DNA from: a bacterium
GTDB lineage: Bacteria; Fidelibacterota; Marinisomatia; Marinisomatales; TCS55
Assembly: GCA_004321715.1 (NCBI GenBank)
Contig: SGYN01000012.1
Span: forward strand, 1 to 48,205
Direction of reading: 5' to 3'
DNA length: 48,205 bases
The notes beneath the pieces are model-generated. The model made no database searches. It was given only the letters and a program-made list of their open reading frames with translations, and was not told where the DNA came from. The position numbers were made by a program, and so were the translations under genes. Positions 8,273 through 16,414 of this stretch are shown here, piece by piece. Positions within the stretch are counted from its first letter, which is position 1. Every line of letters begins with the position of its first letter.

Positions 8273-9445
8273 TTAAAGTTCTTGAAAGACGCGTATATAA
8301 TCAATGATCATCCACTGGGGGAATAAAGTAGAATTATCAGGGCTACCTGGCCATTCCCCGCCAACTGCAATATTCATTATAAAATAAAAATTATTATGGA
8401 AAGCGCTTAATTGTGCTGGTGTTATATCCATAGTATTATAGTTTATGTCATCAAAGTACCAACGTATATTTTGTTCATCCCATATAATTGAATATACATG
8501 GTATTCATTGCTCAAGTATGATTCATTTGTATATCCTTGACCATACGATACATGACCACCTTGGTTCCAATGTGCGGTTCCTCGAAGTACATTATCTCTA
8601 CCATTGCCACCACCAATCATTTCCATGATATCAATTTCACCGCATGTAGGCCAACCAACTTGAAAGTGATTACTCCCTAACATCCATAATGCTGGCCATA
8701 TTCCTTGACCTTCAGGCATCACAGCGCGTATATCCACACGACCGTATCGAAATGATTTCTTATCTCTTGTAATTAATCGGGATGAAGTATAATTACTATT
8801 CTCTATTGATTCTTTTCTTGCTTCTATTACAAGATTTCCATTAATAATACTTGAATTATCTTCTTGATAATATTGCAGTTCATTATTTCCCCAGCCCCAA
8901 TTTCCTGTTCCTATTTCAAATGACCAGTTACTGGTATTAATACTAGATCCATCAAATTCATCGCTCCACACTAGGGTCATACCTTCATAAGTTTCCGGTG
9001 TAGAATATCCTGTTTCTGGTATAGAAAAAATATGTTCATCATCATTAAGTATTGTTACTAGAGCTATGCGATTATCAATAGTGACATTTACTGGATTTTC
9101 AAGCCGAATTGAAAAAATTTCGTTATCCTCAGGTGTGTCATCGCCAATTATTTCAATATTGAATGAGGATTGTTGTTGTCCAGCTGTGAATACAACTACC
9201 TCGTTAAAATTAGTATAGTCGTTACCTTTTACTGCGGTACCATCTGCAGTCCGAGCATCTACTGATAAATCATAATCAACAGCATTAGTCAAGGTGAGCG
9301 TTATTTCAAGATTATTATTAGTGCTTCCTTCTTCAACTTGGATATTTTCTATTGATACGGCAGGAACACTATCCATGTTATCATTATTACATGAAAAAAA
9401 AGAAAATACGGTAGTTAGAATAAAAGATATTCTTAAAAATGCCAT
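8273..9445 (-). CDS. Glycoside hydrolase family 16 lipoprotein with Calx-beta domain
   Basis: The 390-residue product has a lipoprotein signal (VFSFFSC, Cys19, then NNDN). Residues ~30-137 are a Calx-beta domain (GTAVKGNDYTNF, DDTPEDNEIFSIRLENP). Residues ~155-390 are a GH16 jelly roll with the catalytic motif GEIDIMEMIG: nucleophile Glu270, Asp272 and acid/base Glu275. WSDEFDGSSI, GIWPALWMLG and the terminal WMIIDYIRVFQ fit the laminarinase (endo-beta-1,3-glucanase) branch rather than agarase or carrageenase; this is a family-level judgement. It is likely surface-anchored. The PKD lipoprotein gene lies 137 bases upstream in the same direction. Confidence 0.92.
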   Translation of the reverse strand: MAFLRISFILTTVFSFFSCNNDNMDSVPAVSIENIQVEEGSTNNNLEITLTLTNAVDYDLSVDARTADGTAVKGNDYTNFNEVVVFTAGQQQSSFNIEIIGDDTPEDNEIFSIRLENPVNVTIDNRIALVTILNDDEHIFSIPETGYSTPETYEGMTLVWSDEFDGSSINTSNWSFEIGTGNWGWGNNELQYYQEDNSSIINGNLVIEARKESIENSNYTSSRLITRDKKSFRYGRVDIRAVMPEGQGIWPALWMLGSNHFQVGWPTCGEIDIMEMIGGGNGRDNVLRGTAHWNQGGHVSYGQGYTNESYLSNEYHVYSIIWDEQNIRWYFDDINYNTMDITPAQLSAFHNNFYFIMNIAVGGEWPGSPDNSTLFPQWMIIDYIRVFQEL

Positions 9446-9527
9446 GGAATAAGTTAAATATTAATTGTGTTTAGATTTTATTTTTATTGTAAAGATAATA
9501 TCATAAATGATATTGAAAATTTCATGT

Positions 9528-9569
9528 GATAATATTAGGCAACAGAATAATCTGTCACCTAATATTATC
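9528..9569 (-). other. Imperfect 18-bp hairpin between the PKD and GH16 genes
   Basis: The arms GATAATATTAGGCAACAG (9528-9545) and CTGTCACCTAATATTATC (9552-9569) pair except for two central mismatches, with loop AATAAT. It lies 14 bases beyond the PKD gene's stop. No T-tract follows on either strand, so it is not a standard intrinsic terminator. It could be an RNA stability or processing element that sets unequal expression of the two lipoproteins. Confidence 0.45.
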
Positions 9570-9582
9570 AATATTGGTTTAT

Positions 9583-10392
9583 TTACTGAGAAACAAGTGT
9601 AAAACGCCACCAGACACCAGTACCACATTCAATATCTAATACAAGCCTTTTACCAGAGCCATCTCTAACAAACTCAGTAATCGTGTATGTGATTGATACT
9701 GGAAGATCAACATTTGGAAGTTCACCAGCATTATTGGCTTTAGCTAAGCCCATAAATGCACCTTCGCCAACTAATGTTAGGGTTGTTTCCGTTGCTTCAT
9801 ACGTATAGGAGCCAGATCCATCGTGTGGAGCAAGAGGGACACCACAGGTTTCTGAATCAGCCTGCCATGTTTCGAGCCATGTTTCTCCATCCATTTCAAT
9901 AGAAAATGAACCATCTGCACTCAAGGTATATTTATCATCCAAAAAACATGCCCTTGTTGTAACGCCAGCATCATCTAATGACCACCAACTTCCATCACCT
10001 TGTGATGGGCCTACAGCTAATGAACCAGCTTCTGGAGCTATTTTCCATGTATCATTTAGATCAGCAAGTGTTAATACGCTTGTAAGGGTAAGTGTTTCGG
10101 ATGCAGAAGTTGAACCACCAGAATTAGTTGCTGTCAATGTTACCGTGTATTCACCATCGGCAGCGTAAGTATGGCTTGGGCTCATATCTGTAGATGTTTC
10201 ACCATCACCAAAATCCCAACTATAGGTATCTGCATTTAATGAGCTATTAGTAAAATTAACAAGCAATCCATTATCTGCATCCACGGTGTAATTAAATCTG
10301 GCAGTTGGCGCTTCTACTGTAGCTTCATCATCTTCACAACTGACCACAATCATGCTAAATAATAAAAGTGTAGAAATAAATATATTTTTCAT
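9583..10392 (-). CDS. PKD-domain lipoprotein, probable surface glycan-binding protein
   Basis: The 269-residue product has a lipobox (MIVVSC, Cys19) followed by acidic EDDE. Residues ~28-108 are a PKD domain with the diagnostic YSWDFGDGETS and HTYAADGEYTVTLTATN. Residues ~110-269 form a second, probably beta-rich domain (WKIAPEAGSLAVGPSQGDGSWW, GSGSYTYEATETTLTL, VWWRFTLVSQ). I recall similar modules in flavobacterial laminarin loci next to GH16 enzymes, but could not check. AAAGGA lies seven bases before the ATG. With the downstream GH16 gene it looks like a capture-and-cleave pair for a beta-glucan. No enzymatic motif is visible. Confidence 0.85.
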   Translation of the reverse strand: MKNIFISTLLLFSMIVVSCEDDEATVEAPTARFNYTVDADNGLLVNFTNSSLNADTYSWDFGDGETSTDMSPSHTYAADGEYTVTLTATNSGGSTSASETLTLTSVLTLADLNDTWKIAPEAGSLAVGPSQGDGSWWSLDDAGVTTRACFLDDKYTLSADGSFSIEMDGETWLETWQADSETCGVPLAPHDGSGSYTYEATETTLTLVGEGAFMGLAKANNAGELPNVDLPVSITYTITEFVRDGSGKRLVLDIECGTGVWWRFTLVSQ

Positions 10393-10421
10393 TTTATATC
10401 CTTTATTAATTGTTTTTTAGT

Positions 10422-10452
10422 TTGTTCCATTATCGTAGAATCATGATATAAT
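10422..10452 (+). promoter_or_regulatory. Probable extended -10 promoter for the SCP2-like gene
   Basis: TATAAT at 10447-10452 is preceded by TGA, giving an extended -10 (TGATATAAT). A -35-like TTGTTC lies at 10422-10427 with a long 19-base spacer, tolerable for an extended -10. Predicted transcription would start near 10459, about 65 bases before the ATG. Confidence 0.45.
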
Positions 10453-10523
10453 TAATTTATAAACATAAGTTGAAAATAATTAATACATTTTTTTAAAATT
10501 TATTTTAAAGGAGTTTAGCGTTA

Positions 10524-10817
10524 ATGAGTATGGAAAATATAGTTTCAAAAGTAACCGAGATGGCTAATAACACAGGCCCAATGGATGCGAGTATAAAATT
10601 TAAGTTTGGTGATTCTCAGATTGTTATCGATGGAACAGGCGATTCCAATATAGTATCCACAGATGATTCTGATGCACAATGTACTATAGATATAAGTCTG
10701 GAAGATTTTGAATCAATGTTATCTGGAGAATTAAATCCAATGGCAGCATTTATGGGTGGGCAAATCCAAGTTTCTGGAGATATGAGTGTTGCAATGAAAC
10801 TTCAAAGTTTGTTTTAA
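10524..10817 (+). CDS. SCP2 sterol-binding-domain-like protein
   Basis: The 97-residue product is essentially one SCP2-like domain: an N-terminal helix, strands SIKFKFGDSQIVIDGTG and DAQCTIDISLEDFESML, then SGELNPMAAFMGGQIQVSGDMSVAMKLQSLF. The final GxIxVxGDMxxAMKLxxLF motif is typical of the family, which binds lipids or fatty acyl groups in a hydrophobic tunnel. No signal peptide is present, so it is cytosolic. AAAGGAG lies 10 bases before the ATG. One base separates it from the lipoprotein gene downstream, and a dehydrogenase and ICMT-like enzyme follow, suggesting lipid-related metabolism. Confidence 0.85.
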   Translation: MSMENIVSKVTEMANNTGPMDASIKFKFGDSQIVIDGTGDSNIVSTDDSDAQCTIDISLEDFESMLSGELNPMAAFMGGQIQVSGDMSVAMKLQSLF

Positions 10818-10818
10818 G

Positions 10819-11304
10819 ATGAGAAAAACCTTAGTTCTTATTGCTTGCATATCCTTTTTTTCCTGTGATCAATTATTACAGCGAAAGCAAATGTATTCGG
10901 TAGAAATAACATCATGTTTATTTGATGATGATGATTTCAATCGTTCTGAGTTTACGGGAGCACCGTTACCTATCAGGATGGAATTATACGAAGAAGGATA
11001 TTTGATTTGGGAGGTTAACTTGGGTAAGCATAGAGGTGCATTCAGATATGATAATTCCAAAGTAGAGGATAGAATTGCTCTTATTGCATACAATCCAACA
11101 TTTAAGTATCGCATAGAAGTCCATGATCAAGCATTTATTTCTAAAGAAAAAGGTTATTCAAGAACCTGGGCAAAAGGTTTCCCTTTTAAACCATCATTAG
11201 AAAGACTTAGCATTGGAGAGCATGGGTCAAGTGTGGGTTTTAAGAGCGTTACCTTAAAATCAATGGATTATCAGCCAAATAAAAGATTAGATGAAGATAA
11301 ATAA
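10819..11304 (+). CDS. Small predicted lipoprotein, function unknown
   Basis: The 161-residue product has a lipoprotein signal (MRKTLVLIACISFFSC, Cys16), so it should be anchored to a membrane. The mature part is mixed alpha/beta with no recognised domain; visible features are YSVEITSCLFDDDD, YLIWEVNLGKHRGAF and a hydrophilic, charged C-terminus (PNKRLDEDK). It starts one base after the SCP2-like stop and is surely co-transcribed with it. Co-expression with a cytosolic lipid-binding protein hints at a lipid-related envelope role, but no direct evidence exists. Confidence 0.7.
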   Translation: MRKTLVLIACISFFSCDQLLQRKQMYSVEITSCLFDDDDFNRSEFTGAPLPIRMELYEEGYLIWEVNLGKHRGAFRYDNSKVEDRIALIAYNPTFKYRIEVHDQAFISKEKGYSRTWAKGFPFKPSLERLSIGEHGSSVGFKSVTLKSMDYQPNKRLDEDK

Positions 11305-11317
11305 ACGTTTTACAAGC

Positions 11318-11332
11318 TGATATCAGATATCA
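11318..11332. promoter_or_regulatory. 15-base perfect palindrome upstream of the dehydrogenase
   Basis: TGATATC-A-GATATCA is a perfect 7-bp dyad around a single A. It sits three bases before the AAAGG ribosome-binding site of the short-chain dehydrogenase gene. Its symmetry resembles a repressor operator more than an RNA hairpin, because a one-base loop cannot form. AT-rich context makes chance occurrence possible. Confidence 0.3.
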
Positions 11333-11366
11333 TTAAAGGTTCATAATACAAATAAAAAATACAAAT

Positions 11367-12122
11367 GTGATCATAACGGGCGCTGCTAGCGGAATTGGTG
11401 AAGCCCTTGCAGTTGCATTTTATAATGCAACCGCCAACAATATACTTGTTTCAGACATTAATACTTCTGGTTTGAATAGAATAGCAGAAAAGATTAATGG
11501 CACTGCAATCACAACAGATGTTTCTAGGGAAGAAGATGTAAAAAAGATGATCAATTCCTCTGAAAATGATATAGATATATATTGTTCAAATGTTGGTATC
11601 GGGTCATACGAAGATTTTTTAAAAATTACCAATGAGCAGTGGCAGAAAATGATTGATACAAATCTCATGTCCCATATATATGGTGTGCGACACGTACTCC
11701 CACAGATGTTAGATCGCGGTTCAGGTCATTTAGTTTTCACCGCTTCTGCTGCGGGGTTATTATCGCAACTTGGATCCATTACGTATTCTGTAACAAAGCA
11801 TGCAGTTGTTAGTTTGGCTGAATGGTTAAAGATTACTTATGGCAAGCTTGGTATTGGAGTATCCTGTATTTGTCCACAAGCTGTACGTACAGCAATGACT
11901 GCACAAGGAGCTGGCGTTGCGGGAATTGATGGAATTATTGAGCCCGATGTTGTTGCGAATGACACACTAAAAGCAATTGAAAATGATCAATTTCTTGTTA
12001 CTCCACATAATCAAGTAAGAGAATATATTCAGTTTAAAGCCAATGATTATGAAGGATGGATTGAAGGTATGCAAAATTTACAAGAACAATATATTGATGA
12101 GATCAAATCTGTAATAAAATAA
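11367..12122 (+). CDS. Short-chain dehydrogenase/reductase (SDR)
   Basis: This is a classical SDR: glycine-rich TGAASGIG dinucleotide motif at the N-terminus, NVGIG in place of the usual NAG motif, and catalytic Ser and YSVTK (Tyr, Lys). ICPQAVRTAM follows as the usual cofactor-side loop. The substrate cannot be predicted. The GTG at 11367 is the first canonical start, but it cuts into the first beta strand and has no Shine-Dalgarno. The in-frame upstream stretch reads QIKNTN, and AAAGG lies six bases before an ATA at 11346. The true product may therefore begin about seven codons earlier. A lipid context is suggested by its neighbours. Confidence 0.88.
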   Translation: MIITGAASGIGEALAVAFYNATANNILVSDINTSGLNRIAEKINGTAITTDVSREEDVKKMINSSENDIDIYCSNVGIGSYEDFLKITNEQWQKMIDTNLMSHIYGVRHVLPQMLDRGSGHLVFTASAAGLLSQLGSITYSVTKHAVVSLAEWLKITYGKLGIGVSCICPQAVRTAMTAQGAGVAGIDGIIEPDVVANDTLKAIENDQFLVTPHNQVREYIQFKANDYEGWIEGMQNLQEQYIDEIKSVIK

Positions 12123-12171
12123 GTACCCTTTATAAACTATCATCATTAAGATTTAAATCAAGGAGGGCATT

Positions 12172-12897
12172 ATGAATAATCAACAAAAAAGAGTTCCCAT
12201 TTGGGTTCATTGGGCACGTTTCACTGCATTTATGACTGAACGGTTCCTTGGGGGGCCAAAGATATTAAAACTGGCGTGGGTAATTAATTTTCAAAAAACA
12301 GGAACTTTTTTTTATGTTCTTTTCTTAATGAATTATTATGAAAACTATTCGATAGCAGCAAATGTGTATTTAGCATTGCATGGAATGTATGGGTTTTGTT
12401 GGATTTTAAAACATATTGCATTTCCAGATAAGGCGTGGGAAAAGAAAGTTACTATTGGCGGTGGGCTCATGGCATTTTTATTAGTATTGGCGCTCTATTG
12501 GGTATTCCCATTTCTCTTAATATCTGGAGTATTAGGTCCTGACCAAAAAATAGCGAGCTTTTCTTTGTTAGCCACAGCAATTAGTATTCATACGTTAGGT
12601 GTCGTTATTATGATGGTTGCAGATTGCCAAAAATACTATACATTAAAATATCGCCAAGGTCTCATTATGGAAGGTGTATTTAAATATATTCGGCACCCAA
12701 ATTATCTTGGCGAAATTATGTTATATGGATCCTATGCCTTGATAGTTCAACATTGGATTCCATGGGCAATATTAGCTTGGGTCTGGATTGGAATATTTTT
12801 GGTTAATATTTTACAGAAAGAAGCTTCAATGTCTCGATACCCAGAATGGATTGAGTATAAAAAACATAGTGGAATGCTATTACCAAAAATATTTTAG
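12172..12897 (+). CDS. ICMT / DUF1295-like integral membrane protein
   Basis: The 241-residue product has several membrane helices (about 45-60, 65-83, 98-118, 130-152, 182-215). It carries the C-terminal signature of the isoprenylcysteine methyltransferase / steroid reductase-like superfamily: FKYIRHPNYLGEIMLYGSY, then KEASMSRYPEWIEYKKHSGMLLPK. Members are membrane methyltransferases or reductases acting on lipid-like substrates; which applies here is undecidable. A strong AAGGAGG lies before the ATG. It follows the SDR gene by 49 bases in the same direction. The downstream M14 gene converges with a 13-base gap. Confidence 0.8.
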   Translation: MNNQQKRVPIWVHWARFTAFMTERFLGGPKILKLAWVINFQKTGTFFYVLFLMNYYENYSIAANVYLALHGMYGFCWILKHIAFPDKAWEKKVTIGGGLMAFLLVLALYWVFPFLLISGVLGPDQKIASFSLLATAISIHTLGVVIMMVADCQKYYTLKYRQGLIMEGVFKYIRHPNYLGEIMLYGSYALIVQHWIPWAILAWVWIGIFLVNILQKEASMSRYPEWIEYKKHSGMLLPKIF

Positions 12898-12910
12898 TCG
12901 GCAATCTTTT

Positions 12911-15475
12911 TTAAAAAGACCGTCCAAAAAATAACGCGTTTAGCAATAGCCCTTCGGTGCCATGCCAGAATGCTCTAAAATGTGGATTATCTGCAAATAG
13001 TATTACGCTGCCACTGCCTACTCTACGTGCAATTATTGAAGCTGTATTTTTAATTTGATCATTCATATCATTTGATATATAGCCACTGATAAGGGGTTTT
13101 TTATTATAGCGTCCAACATTAGCTGCATCCGATGTAGATAGTTCATACAATGTTTCATTGTTTCTAAAAATAGGAAGTTTTTTCTGATATCCATAAGCAA
13201 CAGGATGTGTATTATCTAAATTAATTTGAAAGATTGCTCCTCCAATACGTTGAGACCCCTTTTTTGCCTGAATATCTTCGTATGCAATATCTAAAGTGTC
13301 TTTATTTATTTCCTTTATGGTTTCATCAACAATTTTATTATTTATTATCCATTCTGATCCATTTCCTGTGCCAATTAAACAACCACCTCTATTAATCCAA
13401 GATTTAATTGATTTAACATTACTTGAATCAATTTGACTGAAGCTGCCATCACTCATAATTAACACATTATAATTATCCAAAAGAGTTCTATTTATATTAT
13501 TTGAGTTAATTAATGATACAGGGATATGCATTTTTTCATTAAGTAGATGCCATACTTGCCCCACACTATAAGCATTGGAACCTTTCCCAGATACAATAGC
13601 TACTTTTGGTAAATTAATAACTTTATGTAGCCCTCCTAAATCAGGACCATAATTTGATAGACCAGTATTCACACCATAAATATTTATAAAATCTTCCACT
13701 GCGATTTCACGAATAATATTATGCACATCATCCTTTGTTACATTTGAATTATTATCTCTTTGAATAAGTGGAATAATTATTGATCCCTTTTGAAATTCTT
13801 CCTTTTTCCCATTAATTGTTATGGAGAATGATTTCATTGCCAAACGTGGTGAAATTCCACTATCTAAAATTTTATATAGTGCTCTAGGAGCATAGTAATC
13901 ACCCCATTCCATAATATAGGCATATGTTGCACGGCCGCCGATTTTTTTCCCAGAAGTAAAAAAATTATCAGGGAGTTCTTTCCCAATAATTGCACTGGGG
14001 TTCTGTTTTAATTCAATATATTCAATTCCAGCAGATAATGGTAAAGACCAAGAGGAAACATCATAAAATAAGGAATCATTAAAATCAGTAACTTTTTCCA
14101 TAATTGATTTAATCAATCGAGATTGGGGTTGATCAACTGGAACAAGCACTGCTTTACCTGGTTCAAATTTTAAATTATTTGATGAATAAGGCTTTTTTAT
14201 TGAATATACTTTAATCTGATGGCGGGAAAGATTATCAATTAATAATCTTACATTCGTATTTTTGTACTCCGTATTGATTAAATATCCTTTTGTAGAAAAT
14301 TGAATGGATGCTTTCGATGCATCGCGATAAAAGTTTCGTTGATGAGTGAGAAATTTATCTTTCATTTTCCACAAACCTTCCAATGTTCCTAAAGATGCAT
14401 TAAAATGATTTTTAATGGTAAATGAGTAATTTAATTCACCGCTAGTAGTAGTTGTTTTCAAGGCTCTAGAAGATGCTTGTTCAAATAAGATACCCACTGC
14501 TCCTGTAATATCCGGAAATGTTGATCCCTTACCATAATAAAAATCATCGAAGCTTTCTTTTGAATAGTATAATGATCCAATATTATTAAGAGCTTGTGCG
14601 TGATATTCAGCAAGTTGATTTGTTAAATAAAATACATTTTTTGGAGTATTCGGATTATTCCTGCTGGGAATACCTGGTTGGAAAAAATATGTATTATTTC
14701 TACCCATTTCATGAAAATCCACAACAATTTGAGGGTGCCACTTATAGTATAAATCTAACCGAGCTTTGGATTCTGGTTGAGTTGCTGGAAGCCAATCACG
14801 GTTTAAATCAAACAAATAATGGTTTGTTCTTCCTCGTGGCCAGGGTTGGTTATGTTCTCTATCATTTAAATCAAGTGTAGGAACATGTCCTCGGTTGCCA
14901 TTTACCCAATTTACAAAACGATCTCTACCATCTGGGTTTAGTATGGGGTCTATAATTAATACAACATTATTTAGATAATTTCTTATGCCTATACTTGAGC
15001 CCGCACTTAAATGATATAATAATAGCATAGCTGCTTCACTACCGCTAGCCTCATCTCCATGAACGGAATATCCAAAGTATGCAATAACAGGCATTTTCTT
15101 AATTGCTTTTTTTGAAACTTTATTTGGATTTAAAGATAGATTACTATTATTCAACCTTATTTCATCTAGCTTCTTTTGGTTTTCAACACTCGTTATTATC
15201 GCATGTACTAATTTGCGCCCCTCATGTGTAAAACCATGATCTTCAACTTTAACTCTCTTACTTTTACTTGCAACAGCATAAAAGTAATCTATGATTTGAT
15301 CAGTACGAGTGTGTTGTTGACCTAGGTGATGATTAAATACATCGATTGGTTTTGGTATCGATGTATTAAAAGTAGTTTCGCTTATTTCCATGGGTAATTC
15401 AATATAATCTACCTGAGCAAATAAGAATGAAAATACGATTAGGATGTAAAATTTTTTTTTCTCTATTATGTTCAT
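12911..15475 (-). CDS. M14-family zinc carboxypeptidase-like protein with C-terminal amidotransferase-like domain
   Basis: I place the start at 15475, where the product begins with a clean signal peptide (MNIIEKKKFYILIVFSFLFAQ); an upstream in-frame ATG at 15550 would bury it. The 854-residue product has an M14 catalytic domain: zinc ligands His139 and Glu142 in VHGDEASG and His255 in VVDFHEMG, plus FEQASSR, where the catalytic Glu is expected. Residues ~600-850 resemble a class I glutamine-amidotransferase fold (KVAIVSGKGSNAYSVGQVW, VLIMSDGS, WINRGGCLIGTGNGSEW). This is a common exported peptidase form in the Bacteroidetes group. It probably degrades peptides in the periplasm or outside. Confidence 0.88.
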   Translation of the reverse strand: MNIIEKKKFYILIVFSFLFAQVDYIELPMEISETTFNTSIPKPIDVFNHHLGQQHTRTDQIIDYFYAVASKSKRVKVEDHGFTHEGRKLVHAIITSVENQKKLDEIRLNNSNLSLNPNKVSKKAIKKMPVIAYFGYSVHGDEASGSEAAMLLLYHLSAGSSIGIRNYLNNVVLIIDPILNPDGRDRFVNWVNGNRGHVPTLDLNDREHNQPWPRGRTNHYLFDLNRDWLPATQPESKARLDLYYKWHPQIVVDFHEMGRNNTYFFQPGIPSRNNPNTPKNVFYLTNQLAEYHAQALNNIGSLYYSKESFDDFYYGKGSTFPDITGAVGILFEQASSRALKTTTTSGELNYSFTIKNHFNASLGTLEGLWKMKDKFLTHQRNFYRDASKASIQFSTKGYLINTEYKNTNVRLLIDNLSRHQIKVYSIKKPYSSNNLKFEPGKAVLVPVDQPQSRLIKSIMEKVTDFNDSLFYDVSSWSLPLSAGIEYIELKQNPSAIIGKELPDNFFTSGKKIGGRATYAYIMEWGDYYAPRALYKILDSGISPRLAMKSFSITINGKKEEFQKGSIIIPLIQRDNNSNVTKDDVHNIIREIAVEDFINIYGVNTGLSNYGPDLGGLHKVINLPKVAIVSGKGSNAYSVGQVWHLLNEKMHIPVSLINSNNINRTLLDNYNVLIMSDGSFSQIDSSNVKSIKSWINRGGCLIGTGNGSEWIINNKIVDETIKEINKDTLDIAYEDIQAKKGSQRIGGAIFQINLDNTHPVAYGYQKKLPIFRNNETLYELSTSDAANVGRYNKKPLISGYISNDMNDQIKNTASIIARRVGSGSVILFADNPHFRAFWHGTEGLLLNALFFGRSF

Positions 15476-15608
15476 TATTCTAATGGAATTTAATGTATAT
15501 TCTGCACCGCGATGAGCCAATTTAGTCCAAAAAATCGATTTATTTCGCATGAATAGAATGCTGAAAATTTATTCACGAATTGAAGGCACTTAAATGAATA
15601 ATATAAAT

Positions 15609-15633
15609 GCACCTAACCAGGTGCTTTTTTTTT
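15609..15633 (+). terminator. Intrinsic terminator directly before the zinc-ribbon gene
   Basis: The perfect stem GCACCT / AGGTGC with loop AACC is followed by nine T residues. It reads only in the plus direction. No plus-strand gene lies upstream, since the M14 gene diverges, and the next ATG is 17 bases after the T-tract. It may be an attenuator in the leader of the zinc-ribbon gene, or end a short RNA starting in 15480-15600. Confidence 0.75.
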
Positions 15634-15650
15634 ATGGAGAAATTAATTAG

Positions 15651-16352
15651 ATGAGTAAAATTCTACCTTTAATCGAACTTCAAGATGTTGATACTCAGTT
15701 GAGAGATATCAATGAATTGCTTGGTGATTTACCAAAAAAAGTTGACAAGTTACGTAACGAAGAAGAAGAATTAATAAATAATGTAAAAGGAGGTAAAGAT
15801 CGCCTTAAAGAAATTGAATTATCTTTAAATAAAGCAGAACATCAGATGAGTGATTTTAAGGGAAAGATTGATAAGCTTAAAGATCAATTATCTTTAGTCA
15901 CATCAAATAAACAGTATGATGCACTTACACAGGAAATAGAATATCTAAAAAATGAATTAGATGAAGTTGAACTTAAAGATCTTGAATTTGAAGAAGAAAA
16001 GGAATCACTTACTGGCGATATTAAAGAGAAAGAAGAAAACCTTGAATCATTAAGTAAAGATTTATCAGATAGAAGAGTAAAACTAGAAGCATTAATGGAT
16101 GAATCAGCTGAAAACAAATCTGAATTAGAAAAAGAACGAGAAAAAAAATTAGTGAATATTGATGAATCTATTTTAAATAGATATACACGGATTAGTACAG
16201 CGAGAGAGGGCCTTGCTGTAGTTAATCTTGATGGTAGCGCATGTGCTGGTTGTGGATTTGTTGTACCTCCACAAGATGTTACTGATATTCGTGATAAGGA
16301 TAATTATTATAATTGTGATATTTGTAGTCGGTTTATCTACTATAAAAAATAA
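15651..16352 (+). CDS. Coiled-coil protein with C4 zinc ribbon (CT398/DUF164-like)
   Basis: The 233-residue product is a long antiparallel coiled coil (residues ~5-170, with QDVDTQLRDI near the start and strongly Lys/Glu-rich heptads) ending in a zinc ribbon: CAGCGF, then CDICSRFIYY. This is the conserved CT398-type family, found in most bacteria but poorly characterised; binding to nucleic acid or sigma-54/flagellar proteins has been proposed for some members. GGAG lies 14 bases before the ATG. The gene precedes rnpB, a common neighbour in FCB-type genomes as far as I recall. Confidence 0.9.
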   Translation: MSKILPLIELQDVDTQLRDINELLGDLPKKVDKLRNEEEELINNVKGGKDRLKEIELSLNKAEHQMSDFKGKIDKLKDQLSLVTSNKQYDALTQEIEYLKNELDEVELKDLEFEEEKESLTGDIKEKEENLESLSKDLSDRRVKLEALMDESAENKSELEKEREKKLVNIDESILNRYTRISTAREGLAVVNLDGSACAGCGFVVPPQDVTDIRDKDNYYNCDICSRFIYYKK

Positions 16353-16373
16353 ACACCTAATAAAATTTCTTTC

Positions 16374-16400
16374 TTGGATTTTTTGCACAACACTTTTAAT
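16374..16400 (+). promoter_or_regulatory. Possible promoter for rnpB
   Basis: TTGGAT (16374-16379) and TTTAAT (16395-16400) are separated by a short 15-base spacer. Transcription would begin near 16407, just before the P1 helix of RNase P RNA. The match is weak; position is the main support. Confidence 0.3.
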
Positions 16401-16414
16401 CTCATAAGTTTTTT

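Noticed and set aside
12890-12935. TCTTTTT/AAAAAGA inverted repeat between convergent genes
   Set aside because: There is no loop and the pairing is a simple A/T run, so no stable hairpin forms.
15476-15550. 25-codon N-terminal extension of the M14 peptidase frame
   Set aside because: It would place a charged stretch before a perfect signal peptide; LAHRGA in it resembles a phosphodiesterase motif only by chance.
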